Part shown: positions 1 through 7,260 of the stretch, piece by piece | Numbering within the stretch: position 1 is the stretch's first letter | How the letters are laid out: every line of letters begins with the position of its first letter | Source of the DNA: an uncultured Armatimonadota bacterium | GTDB lineage: Bacteria > Armatimonadota > Armatimonadia > Armatimonadales > Armatimonadaceae | Direction of reading: 5' to 3' | Assembly: GCA_903881535.1 (NCBI GenBank) | Contig: CAIRTT010000671.1 | Coordinates: 1 to 8,316, forward strand | DNA length: 8,316 nt | The notes under the pieces: generated by a model | What the model was told of the DNA's origin: nothing | Databases searched by the model: none | The model's input: the letters and a program-made list of their open reading frames with translations, nothing else | Translations under genes and position numbers: made by a program

Positions 1-1
1 C

Positions 2-1357
2 GCGGGACGTTCGTACTACATCAATGCCATCCGTGGCAGAGATACACACGATGGAAAATCATCCAAGCATGCCTGGCGGACATTTTCACCATTCCTCAGA
101 ACAAAGCAAACTGGGCCTGTAACGATTGTTTTAGAGACACCAATCCACCTCGCAGCTCCGGTTATGTTGGATGGCATTTCCGGGCTTACAATTCAATCTG
201 CAAGCGCATCCCCTATGACGATTCATGCTGGCGGAATGAATGCCTTTGTCTTAAACAATTGTTCCAAAATAGTCATCCGTGGTCTCAAGGTCAAGGGCAG
301 TGGACGTCTAACAAGTGATGGCGCAGGCATTACGGTGACAAACAGTAAAGATGTCTTGCTACACCAAATAGAAGCCAGCGGATTCCGTAATGGCGGATTG
401 GTGATTGACGGTGGAGCTGACATTCGGATGGATTCTTGTATCAGCCACAGTAACGGCAGTGCCGGGATTACCAGTTTTCAACGCCTCGCCAACGCCTGGG
501 CGAGCAACGTCACGCTCCGCGATTGCATCGTGCACAACAATGCAGGTGACCCGAAAAACCTGACCAACCACAGTGGCAATGGGATTGTCATTGGTCAGGT
601 CGACAAGTGCCTGATCGAACGGTGTATTGCGTACAACAACGGCTGGGCGATGCCAAGGGATGGAAATGGTCCCGTTGGAATTTGGGCATGGAATGCATCC
701 CGAGTAACCATCCGACACTGCATTTCGCACGAAAACAAAAGCCCGGGCCTGGATGGTGGCGGCTTTGACTTCGATGGTGGCGTCGTCGATTCCATCATGG
801 AGTCCAACATCTCGTACAACAATGATGGTTCTGGCTACCTGATGTGTCAGTATCCAGGCGCTGGAGACTGGCGCAACAACACGCTGCGTAACAACATCAG
901 CTTTATGGATGGCCGAAAAAACAATCACGCTGGCATCGTCTGGTACATCCCGGATGGAATGCGCAACATGCACACGTCCATCGTTCGCAACAACACGATT
1001 ATTAATGACCGGCATGCCATTTCGACGCAGGGCGACATTCCAAATGTGCGCTATGAGAGAAACGTCTTTATCGCAGGGAACGACCCATTCGCGATACCCG
1101 ACCAAAATGGTGGCTATAGCAAGTCAACCTTCACCGACAACACGCTCTCAGGACAGACTCTCAATGACAACGACCTTACCGCATACCTGCGTAGAAATGT
1201 CGGCGCCAATGCCTTGACGGGTCTAGAACGCTGCGATGCTGGTCTTACGGTCACAGCAGAGCTACTACCGAAGACCATTCGTGGTCTGATGTCCTTTCAT
1301 CTCGCTACCGCATCCCCGAAAGCCAGTACGCAAAATCGCGGAGCGTTTGTTCGATGA
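2..1357 (+). CDS. Right-handed parallel beta-helix protein, 5' partial
   Basis: The reading frame is open to the window's left edge, so the true start lies outside; the internal ATG at 164 is not the start. In-window residues 5-28 (SYYINAIRGRDTHDGK then AWRTF) match the N-cap found at the start of many beta-helix carbohydrate-active proteins, usually just after a signal peptide, so probably only a few tens of residues are missing. From about residue 82 to 365 there are repeated rungs of the form CI-x-[H/Y]-x-N, about 29-33 residues apart, typical of PbH1/Beta_helix repeats. An acidic, glycine-rich turn (DGGGFDFDGG, residues 251-260) is the best candidate for a metal or catalytic site. The family includes polysaccharide lyases and glycoside hydrolases, but many members have no assigned activity, and no catalytic set can be assigned here. 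Its stop overlaps the next gene's start (ATGA, 1354-1357), indicating an operon. Role in glycan binding or cleavage is inferred from fold and neighbours. Confidence 0.88.
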   Translation, partial: AGRSYYINAIRGRDTHDGKSSKHAWRTFSPFLRTKQTGPVTIVLETPIHLAAPVMLDGISGLTIQSASASPMTIHAGGMNAFVLNNCSKIVIRGLKVKGSGRLTSDGAGITVTNSKDVLLHQIEASGFRNGGLVIDGGADIRMDSCISHSNGSAGITSFQRLANAWASNVTLRDCIVHNNAGDPKNLTNHSGNGIVIGQVDKCLIERCIAYNNGWAMPRDGNGPVGIWAWNASRVTIRHCISHENKSPGLDGGGFDFDGGVVDSIMESNISYNNDGSGYLMCQYPGAGDWRNNTLRNNISFMDGRKNNHAGIVWYIPDGMRNMHTSIVRNNTIINDRHAISTQGDIPNVRYERNVFIAGNDPFAIPDQNGGYSKSTFTDNTLSGQTLNDNDLTAYLRRNVGANALTGLERCDAGLTVTAELLPKTIRGLMSFHLATASPKASTQNRGAFVR

Positions 1358-2790
1358 TTGAAAACAAGAAGACGTGGCTCTTAAATGAGAGTTTTGACGA
1401 TGGGCTTAAGCATTGGGAAACCTTTGGCTCAGTACGTCGATTTATGAACGATAATGGGAAATTCAGTGTCGAACTTGGGCCAAATGGTGGCTCTCTGAGT
1501 CAAGAACACTGGGTAGATGGCCTCGAAGTCGTCTGGCTCGGGACTTCACTTATCTCGGAGTCTTCCGGTCAAGGAATCGACCTAAAGCTTGAATGTCTTG
1601 ACCGTAATGGAAAAGTCATCCTTGCCAGAACAAGCAAGCAACGCATCGAAAAGAGTGCTGGAATCTACTTGCGTACACATGCCTTCACAAAGCGCATACG
1701 CATAACTGTTTCAGTCTCAGATAAGTGCAAAGCGACCATCAACAGTGTGTTACTGACAAAGGACGGTAACGGACAAGCAACGCATCCGATGATGCTCCCT
1801 CTCGAGAGACTCATGCAACCCCTCTGGAAGTCAAGTTTTGTATTTGCAGAAGCCGTTCTCCTTGTCGGAAAAGATGGATTTCCTGCTCAGGGACGCTTAG
1901 CCCGCATTCCATCTGAAGTCATATCTGTGACTGATTCGACCACGATGACAACATACATTTCCGACCGTGATTTCAAGATTACTTCAAACCGAATCGAAGC
2001 ATTGCCGCATTCCAGAATTCCAGTGATGTCACAAAGTGAGTTCGCAACTGGCAAGTTTCCATGGACTCGTACAGACGGCCGCCATATCTTTGTTACCTAC
2101 AAGACAACCAAGCCTTGGCGGGGACCAGTACCACGACCACAAGGCTCAAACCTTACGGGAACTGCCGCACGCATCGCCAAGAAGCATCCGGTAAGAATCG
2201 TCGCTTTCGGTGACAGTATCACTCAAGGTGTCAATGTCTCAGGCTTTCTAAATCAGGCTCCTTACATCCCTGACTGGCCCACGCTCGCTGCAATGCAACT
2301 TCGTGCAATTTACAAAACACAAGACATTACGCTAACAAATGTATCCCTAGGCGGACAGACATCCTCTTGGGCAAAAGAAAACGTCGGCGATGTTGTTCTG
2401 CCACTAAAGCCAAATATTGTGTGTATTGCATTTGGCATGAATGATTTTTGGACTATTGAGCCGGATCAGTTTGAGAAAAACATAGTCGATACCATCACGA
2501 CTATTAGAAAAAGTGCTCCATCAACTGAAATTATTCTTGTATCTCCGATGTGGTTTGCCCCAAGCTATACAGATGATGAAACGTATATCCGACGATTTCT
2601 TGGCTACGGAGCTCGTCTACGGAGTCTAGCAGCGTCTGGAATTGCTCATATCGACATGTCATCGATGAGTAAACAACTCTACGCAATGAAACATTTCCAG
2701 GATTTCACGACGGACCCAATGCACCCAAACGACTACTTTTCCCGCTGGCATGCCCAATGTCTTGTCAGGACCATAGGTCAACACGAATAG
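1354..2790 (+). CDS. SGNH/GDSL-type esterase with N-terminal beta-sandwich region
   Basis: A 478-residue protein whose C-terminal part (about 280-478) is an SGNH hydrolase. Block I is GDSIT (286-290) with nucleophile Ser288; block II is the glycine pair at 333-334 in SLGGQTS; block III is GMND (361-364) with oxyanion Asn363; block V is DPMHPND with Asp454 and His457. All four consensus residues are therefore present. Residues 1-140 read as a beta-strand-rich jelly-roll-like segment (FDDGLKHWETFG near the start), possibly carbohydrate binding, and 155-265 form a second strand-rich region that I recall preceding the SGNH domain in PVC-type relatives. Likely reaction is hydrolysis of acyl (often acetyl) esters on a glycan; the substrate is inferred. 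No signal peptide is visible, suggesting a cytoplasmic site. The ATG overlaps the upstream stop by four bases, and GGAG at 1340-1343 sits 10 bases before it, so translation may be coupled. Confidence 0.9.
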   Translation: MIENKKTWLLNESFDDGLKHWETFGSVRRFMNDNGKFSVELGPNGGSLSQEHWVDGLEVVWLGTSLISESSGQGIDLKLECLDRNGKVILARTSKQRIEKSAGIYLRTHAFTKRIRITVSVSDKCKATINSVLLTKDGNGQATHPMMLPLERLMQPLWKSSFVFAEAVLLVGKDGFPAQGRLARIPSEVISVTDSTTMTTYISDRDFKITSNRIEALPHSRIPVMSQSEFATGKFPWTRTDGRHIFVTYKTTKPWRGPVPRPQGSNLTGTAARIAKKHPVRIVAFGDSITQGVNVSGFLNQAPYIPDWPTLAAMQLRAIYKTQDITLTNVSLGGQTSSWAKENVGDVVLPLKPNIVCIAFGMNDFWTIEPDQFEKNIVDTITTIRKSAPSTEIILVSPMWFAPSYTDDETYIRRFLGYGARLRSLAASGIAHIDMSSMSKQLYAMKHFQDFTTDPMHPNDYFSRWHAQCLVRTIGQHE

Positions 2791-2792
2791 GA
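2789..2792 (+). promoter_or_regulatory. Shine-Dalgarno for the DUF4886-type gene
   Basis: AGGA lies 7 bases before the ATG at 2800 and overlaps the stop codon (TAG, 2788-2790) of the upstream esterase. It fixes the start of the downstream gene and supports co-translation from one mRNA. It is the best-spaced ribosome site in the window. Confidence 0.6.
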
Positions 2793-2799
2793 TGACGTT

Positions 2800-3666
2800 A
2801 TGAAGTTACTAGCGATTGGGAACAGTCTCGCGGAAAATCCCCTCACCTACTTCAGAGATTGCTTTCCCCCGGCGCTCCATGAAAAGGTCCATGTGAGCTA
2901 CGCAACAATTGGCGGCTGCACACTAGAACGACATGCAAACCTTGCTAAATTTACAGGTGAACATAAATCTCACAAAACGTACCAAACTGAATTTGGTGGT
3001 GTGGCATGGCCGGGAAGTAAAGGCCGTATTGGAAACCTTCAGGATGTACTTCAGATGGAAGAGTGGGATTTCATCACACTTAACCAAGGGAGTATTCTCG
3101 CTCCACGACGTGAATCATGGGAACCATGGCTAGGACAACTCAATGCGCTGATAAGTCGGTTTGCTCCAAAAGCCAGAATCTTCCTAAACATGACGTGGGC
3201 CTATCGTGATGATGCTCCTTATCTTGTCGAAAATGGTTTGACGGATGACAGCATGTACTCTCTTCTTCGTGGCAATTACCTGCACTTTGCCGAGAAATAT
3301 CAATATGGTGTTATTCCAACCGGTGAAGCAATCCAGCGATACCGACGCTCAAGGGCACCGCGTTTCGAATTTCCTGATCCGGCATTTGATTACATGCATG
3401 CCAAATACCCACATGTTCCCATCCAGAAAAATGACGTCTCCATAGGCTGGTACTGGCAAGTTAACGATAGTCCTACAGGAATTCCGCAACTCGTGCTCGA
3501 TCCAAACCATCTCACTGTAGCTGGATGCTATCTAGCGGGTTGTACTTGGTTTGGAGCACTTGGCTGTGGGAATCCGGAGCATATCGCATTTGTCCCCAGT
3601 GGTCTGGATCAAAGACTTGCTACTGAATTACGTAAACTGGCCTCAGACGTGACCAGAAGTAGATAA
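2800..3666 (+). CDS. DUF4886-type SGNH-fold hydrolase
   Basis: A 288-residue protein starting directly with the block I strand, MKLLAIGNSLAE, where Ser9 is the expected nucleophile. GG at 38-39 suits block II. The segment EEWDFITLNQGS (87-98) followed by a tryptophan/proline-rich helix and IFLNMTWAY (127-135) is characteristic of the DUF4886 family, as is the C-terminal DPNHLTVAGCYLAGC (234-248), which supplies the Asp234/His237 pair. In place of GxND, the third block reads LNQGS, so Gln96 probably fills the oxyanion role, as I recall for this family. The protein is a single domain with no signal peptide or membrane segment. Its position between an SGNH esterase and a beta-galactosidase argues for removal of a substituent from an oligosaccharide, but DUF4886 has little biochemistry and the substrate is unknown. 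It follows the upstream gene by 9 bases and has a good Shine-Dalgarno. Confidence 0.85.
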   Translation: MKLLAIGNSLAENPLTYFRDCFPPALHEKVHVSYATIGGCTLERHANLAKFTGEHKSHKTYQTEFGGVAWPGSKGRIGNLQDVLQMEEWDFITLNQGSILAPRRESWEPWLGQLNALISRFAPKARIFLNMTWAYRDDAPYLVENGLTDDSMYSLLRGNYLHFAEKYQYGVIPTGEAIQRYRRSRAPRFEFPDPAFDYMHAKYPHVPIQKNDVSIGWYWQVNDSPTGIPQLVLDPNHLTVAGCYLAGCTWFGALGCGNPEHIAFVPSGLDQRLATELRKLASDVTRSR

Positions 3667-3725
3667 CGAATACAACCGACAACATTATTCTCTGATTGTT
3701 TGCTCGGCTGGAACTAAAACACGCC

Positions 3726-5786
3726 ATGAAAAACACGCGACAAACCCCACTTTTCCCAAACCAGACACGCCTCCTTCACGGTGGTGATTACAATCCTGAA
3801 CAATGGCCAGCTGAAATTGTGGCACAGGATGCAGACCTGATGGACCAGGCAAATGTCAACTCGGTGACACTCGGAGTCTTTTCATGGTGTGCTCTGGAAC
3901 CATCCGAAGGCGTGTTTGATTTTGACTGGCTCGACCGCATGATGGACAGTCAATCTGAACAAGGGCGCTATGTTGGACTCGCGACTCCCACGGCTGCTGT
4001 TCCAGCCTGGATGGGGACGAAATATCCCGAGATTCTCCGCGTAAACCCGGATGGTCTTCGCAACCGCCAGGGAAATCGTGTCAACACCAGCTATGCAAGC
4101 AAAGTCTTTCAGGAAAAAGCAGCGATCATCGTGAGCAAGCTTGCTGAGCGTTACACCGGGCATCCCGCGCTGGCGTTTTGGCACATCAGTAATGAATACG
4201 GTGGATGCTGCTATGGCCCTGAATCGATACTGGCATTCAGAGAATGGCTTGAGCATAAATATGAATCCCTTGAAAACCTGAACCGCTGCTGGTGGACTGA
4301 ATTCTGGTCGCATCGCTATAGCGCTTGGGATCAGATCTTTCCTCCGGGAGCCCCTCTTGGTGAAACATCCATCCATGGGCTTACACTTGATTGGAAACGC
4401 TTTTCCAGCGACCAAATCATCTCCTTCCTGACAATGGAAAGATGCATCCTGAAGTCCTACGGGCCAGACATTCCGGTGACTACAAACCTGATGGGAACCT
4501 ATGCTGGGGTGGATGGCTTCAAAATCAGCAAGCACCTTGACTTTGTTTCCTGGGATAGCTATCCATGGTTCCACGGTAAACCATCCGAGCTGGATGGATG
4601 GATACGCACAGCCTTTCACCACGACTTGAACCGGTCCATGGGTGATGGCCGCTCCTTCCTCCTGATGGAATGCACGCCAAGCTCATCCAACTGGTACCCC
4701 ACGATGAAGCTGAAGCGGCCAGGTCAGCACACGCTTGAGGGTCTTCAAGCCATCGCACATGGCTCAGATGGCGTCCAATACTTTCAGTGGCGACAAAGTG
4801 CCGGAAGCCTCGAGCAATTCCACGGCGCTGTCGTTGGACATAACAACCGGTCGGATGCCAGAGTCTTTTGTGATGTCAAGGAACTTGGGGCGAAACTGAA
4901 TCAACTTGATGGACTTGTCGGTGGATGGGTCCACACAAAAGTTGCCATCGTGTTTGATTGGGAAGTTCTCTGGGCAATCCAAACCTGTCTCGAATATCGC
5001 TCCAAAACCCATCAATATACGGAAACAATCCTGTCCTTCTACCGGTCACTCTTCGACATCAACATTGCCGTAGACATCGTGGATTCAACATGTGACCTAA
5101 CTGATTACAGGGTGGTTATTGCCCCGATGTTGTTTATGCTACGCAATGGCATTGAGCAGCGGCTTGCCAGCTTTGTAAGCAATGGTGGATGTCTGGTAAC
5201 CACTTACTTGTCAGGTTGGGTTGATGATTCTACAAAAGCCTATCTTGGAGGTATTCCTGAGCCACTGCGGTCGGTGCTTGGCATTGTGCCAGAGGAGTGG
5301 GATGAGCTTTATCCGGAAGAAACAAATACAATTCTATGGGACAGGCGTCAGTTTACATTTGCGACCTATAGCGAACGCGTTCTAAATGTTTCAGCCACTG
5401 TTCTTGCCACATTTGAAAATGACTTTTACGCTGGTGAGCCCGCATTGACTGTAAACCAATATGGAAGCGGCAAGGCGTATTACATCGCATCCAGAAATGA
5501 AGCAGCCTTCACATCCACTCTCATGCAGCAAGTGATGTCCGAACACGGCATTTTGCCGACATCAAACGCGAGTCACCCAGCGGGAGTATCAATACGAACC
5601 CGGAACACGCCAACAGAGACCTACGTCTTTGTTCTCAATTATGCGAACACCACAGCAGAAATATCGTTGGATGAACCCAATTTACAAGATGCCTACACTG
5701 GAGAACTGGCAACCGTGCAGTTCACCCTTGAAGCGTTTGGATCCCGAGTCTTTCGGAAGCCATTGATGGATGCGCAGACACCCTAA
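3726..5786 (+). CDS. GH42 beta-galactosidase
   Basis: A 686-residue glycoside hydrolase family 42 enzyme, close to the usual length. It releases terminal beta-D-galactose with retention of configuration. The N-terminal TIM barrel (about 10-390) opens with HGGDYNPEQWP, carries the acid/base Glu157 in HISNEYGG and the nucleophile Glu315 in LLMECTPSSSNWYP; Arg118 and Asn156 match further active-site residues. A trimerisation-type middle domain (about 400-600) and a small C-terminal beta domain (about 615-680) follow, giving the full A-B-C layout. Three of the four zinc-binding cysteines of the Thermus-type enzyme appear replaced (Ser122, Gly164, Ser167), leaving Cys162. I chose the ATG at 3726; an in-frame TTG at 3696 would add ten residues (MFARLELKHA) but has no ribosome site, and a stop sits just before it at 3693. 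The chosen ATG also lacks a clear Shine-Dalgarno. No signal peptide, so it probably acts on imported oligosaccharides. It is likely the last gene of the operon. Confidence 0.95.
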   Translation: MKNTRQTPLFPNQTRLLHGGDYNPEQWPAEIVAQDADLMDQANVNSVTLGVFSWCALEPSEGVFDFDWLDRMMDSQSEQGRYVGLATPTAAVPAWMGTKYPEILRVNPDGLRNRQGNRVNTSYASKVFQEKAAIIVSKLAERYTGHPALAFWHISNEYGGCCYGPESILAFREWLEHKYESLENLNRCWWTEFWSHRYSAWDQIFPPGAPLGETSIHGLTLDWKRFSSDQIISFLTMERCILKSYGPDIPVTTNLMGTYAGVDGFKISKHLDFVSWDSYPWFHGKPSELDGWIRTAFHHDLNRSMGDGRSFLLMECTPSSSNWYPTMKLKRPGQHTLEGLQAIAHGSDGVQYFQWRQSAGSLEQFHGAVVGHNNRSDARVFCDVKELGAKLNQLDGLVGGWVHTKVAIVFDWEVLWAIQTCLEYRSKTHQYTETILSFYRSLFDINIAVDIVDSTCDLTDYRVVIAPMLFMLRNGIEQRLASFVSNGGCLVTTYLSGWVDDSTKAYLGGIPEPLRSVLGIVPEEWDELYPEETNTILWDRRQFTFATYSERVLNVSATVLATFENDFYAGEPALTVNQYGSGKAYYIASRNEAAFTSTLMQQVMSEHGILPTSNASHPAGVSIRTRNTPTETYVFVLNYANTTAEISLDEPNLQDAYTGELATVQFTLEAFGSRVFRKPLMDAQTP

Positions 5787-5790
5787 ACAA

Positions 5791-5808
5791 CATCATTGCT
5801 TGATGATG
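5791..5808. terminator. Weak hairpin between convergent stops
   Basis: CATCAT (5791-5796) pairs with ATGATG (5803-5808), with one more G-U pair possible, around a four-base loop. It lies in the 34-base gap between the stops of GH42 and the sulfatase, where a shared bidirectional terminator would be expected. The stem is AT-rich and neither side is followed by a T-run, so intrinsic termination is doubtful. Confidence 0.22.
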
Positions 5809-5820
5809 GACGCCAGCACA

Positions 5821-7194
5821 TCACCCATTCGCGCCGGGACGGTTGCGTAGCTCCCATGCCTTAGCAAGCCCTAAATGCTCCAGCAGCTGCACCTCCGGCA
5901 GATGCGGGTCGCTGACGGCTGAACAAGCATCATGGAGGCGCTTTGACCATCCAGCCGTCGCCGCTGCTGTGTCATCAATGATGTTGGTCATTTGGTACGG
6001 ATCGCGCTCGTTGTCAAACATCATCCACGGCTTGCCACCCGCGTGCTCAACATAGGTATGCGTCTTCGTGCGAAGGGCCCGCCACGCCCCGAGGCCCTGT
6101 GACTTCGCCTCATCCGCAGCAACATAATTCGCTAGCAAAACATGGTCACGTCGCTTGCCACGCTTCCCGGTGAAACAGTTGGAGAGATTCCAGCCATCTA
6201 CTTTGCCTGGCAGCTTCCAGCCCATCAGGCCGGCGATGCTCGGAAGCAAGTCCACGGTGCCGATAAGCGCATCGGTGGTACGCTCAGCAGCTTTTGCTCC
6301 CGGAATCCTCGCGATGAGCGGAACGCGGATACTCTCATCATAAGGATTTTGCTTCTTCAGCCAACCGTGGCTCCAGAGCATATCGCCGTGGTCGCTGGTA
6401 AAAATCACGATCGTGTTTTCGTAAATGTTATTGGCCTTCAAGTAAGCAATGATTCGGCCGAATTGGTCATCGAGGGCGGTACACGCCGCACGGTAATCCG
6501 CCGTTGCACGCCGACAGTTGAGGTTGCGGGCTAGCGGATTTTTAGCATCCGGCTGTGCATTTGGACGCAGTGTCTGCTCCTCTGGCTTATAGCGGTCGCG
6601 AAATTTCGATGGAACATCCTGATACGGATCATGCGGCGGCCCCCAGCTCAGCACTGCGGTGAACGTCTTCCCCTCCGCACGGACATCATCCAGAAACTGC
6701 AACATCCGCGTCGTCTGCACCTCAGGCTCATACCCAGGGACCTCGATCAGCTGCGGTGTGTCCTCAAACCACCTCGGATGCAGATAATCATGGGCACAGT
6801 TGTAAACCGCCCAGCGGTCAAACCCAAAACGGCGCTTCCCCGGCGGGGTGAACTTGCTGCGCGGCTGGCCATCGAGATGCCATTTACCAACATAAACCGT
6901 TGCATGACCATTTGCCTTTGCCAGCATCCCAAACGTCTGCGCACTTTCCGCAAGCGGCAGGTCATTCCCGGGAACACCTACTTTGTGCGGATACATCCCG
7001 GTCAGCAAACACGCCCGGTTAGGTCCACACACCGGGCTTGTCGCGTAGGCATGTTCAAAGCGAATCCCATCCGCAGCGAATGCATCCAGATTGGGTGTCT
7101 TCACCTCCGCATTGCCATAGCAACCGAGGTCGCACCAGCGCCACTGGTCGGCCAGTACAAAAAGGAGGTTGATGGGTTGCTTAGGAGTGGGCAT
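5821..7194 (-). CDS. Type I (formylglycine-dependent) sulfatase, S1 family
   Basis: A 457-residue alkaline-phosphatase-fold sulfatase that hydrolyses sulfate esters. The signature CGPNRACLLTG (56-66) holds Cys56, which must be converted to formylglycine by FGE or anSME, neither encoded here. The core CxPxR is intact although position four is Asn rather than the common Ser/Ala. Metal-site candidates are Asp16 (in LADQ; Gln17 stands where many relatives have a second Asp) and Asp268/His269 in TSDHGDMLWSHG. GKWH (103-106), PPHDPY with His188, and Lys280/Lys281 complete the usual active-site set. The C-terminal part (DNERDPYQMTN, 394-404) is the normal sulfatase ending. I chose ATG 7194 over an in-frame GTG at 7212 because a candidate promoter's -10 box falls between them and neither has a Shine-Dalgarno. 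No signal peptide is visible, which implies a cytoplasmic enzyme. It converges on the glycan operon, and a sulfated carbohydrate substrate is inferred from that context. Confidence 0.93.
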   Translation of the reverse strand: MPTPKQPINLLFVLADQWRWCDLGCYGNAEVKTPNLDAFAADGIRFEHAYATSPVCGPNRACLLTGMYPHKVGVPGNDLPLAESAQTFGMLAKANGHATVYVGKWHLDGQPRSKFTPPGKRRFGFDRWAVYNCAHDYLHPRWFEDTPQLIEVPGYEPEVQTTRMLQFLDDVRAEGKTFTAVLSWGPPHDPYQDVPSKFRDRYKPEEQTLRPNAQPDAKNPLARNLNCRRATADYRAACTALDDQFGRIIAYLKANNIYENTIVIFTSDHGDMLWSHGWLKKQNPYDESIRVPLIARIPGAKAAERTTDALIGTVDLLPSIAGLMGWKLPGKVDGWNLSNCFTGKRGKRRDHVLLANYVAADEAKSQGLGAWRALRTKTHTYVEHAGGKPWMMFDNERDPYQMTNIIDDTAAATAGWSKRLHDACSAVSDPHLPEVQLLEHLGLAKAWELRNRPGANG

Positions 7195-7202
7195 ATTAGT
7201 GT

Positions 7203-7232
7203 CTTGTAACACAGCGGAACCACGCGTGGCAA
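7203..7232 (-). promoter_or_regulatory. Candidate sulfatase promoter, near-leaderless
   Basis: On the minus strand TTGCCA (7232-7227, five of six against TTGACA) is followed after 18 bases by TACAAG (7208-7203, four of six against TATAAT). Only eight bases separate the -10 box from the ATG at 7194, so initiation would fall at or within a couple of bases of the start codon. A promoter is needed here because the isocitrate dehydrogenase terminator lies just upstream. The match is moderate and sigma-70 consensus may not suit this organism. Confidence 0.35.
7220..7229. promoter_or_regulatory. 10-base palindrome, possible operator
   Basis: CCACGCGTGG is a perfect inverted repeat with a central CG. 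It overlaps the -35 box and spacer of the candidate sulfatase promoter, where a repressor would block transcription. LacI-type regulators of sugar genes often bind palindromes with a central CG, but no regulator gene is in the window and a palindrome of this length can arise by chance. Confidence 0.25.
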
Positions 7233-7260
7233 CTGTATTCCAACCTTCCCAGCGACAAAG

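Noticed and set aside
359..1105. Long minus-strand open frame (248 codons) opposite the beta-helix gene
   Set aside because: It lies wholly opposite a well-supported coding frame, has no recognisable motif and no ribosome site; it is a coding shadow.
3696..3725. TTG start adding ten residues to GH42
   Set aside because: There is no ribosome site before it, the added residues have no family match, and GH42 proteins usually begin shortly before the HGGDYNPEQW segment.
3667..3725. Separate promoter for GH42 in the gap after the DUF4886-type gene
   Set aside because: I looked for -35/-10 pairs and a terminator and saw none convincing; read-through from the upstream gene is the simpler reading.
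3882..4622. Minus-strand open frame (246 codons) opposite GH42
   Set aside because: It overlaps the catalytic barrel of GH42, including the acid/base motif, and its translation shows no domain pattern.
6631..7209. Plus-strand open frame (192 codons) opposite the sulfatase
   Set aside because: The sulfatase frame carries the signature motif and the translation here is arginine- and proline-rich without any domain, as expected of a shadow.
7195..7212. GTG start extending the sulfatase by six residues
   Set aside because: It has no ribosome site and would place the candidate -10 box inside the gene; the extra residues are not part of the fold.
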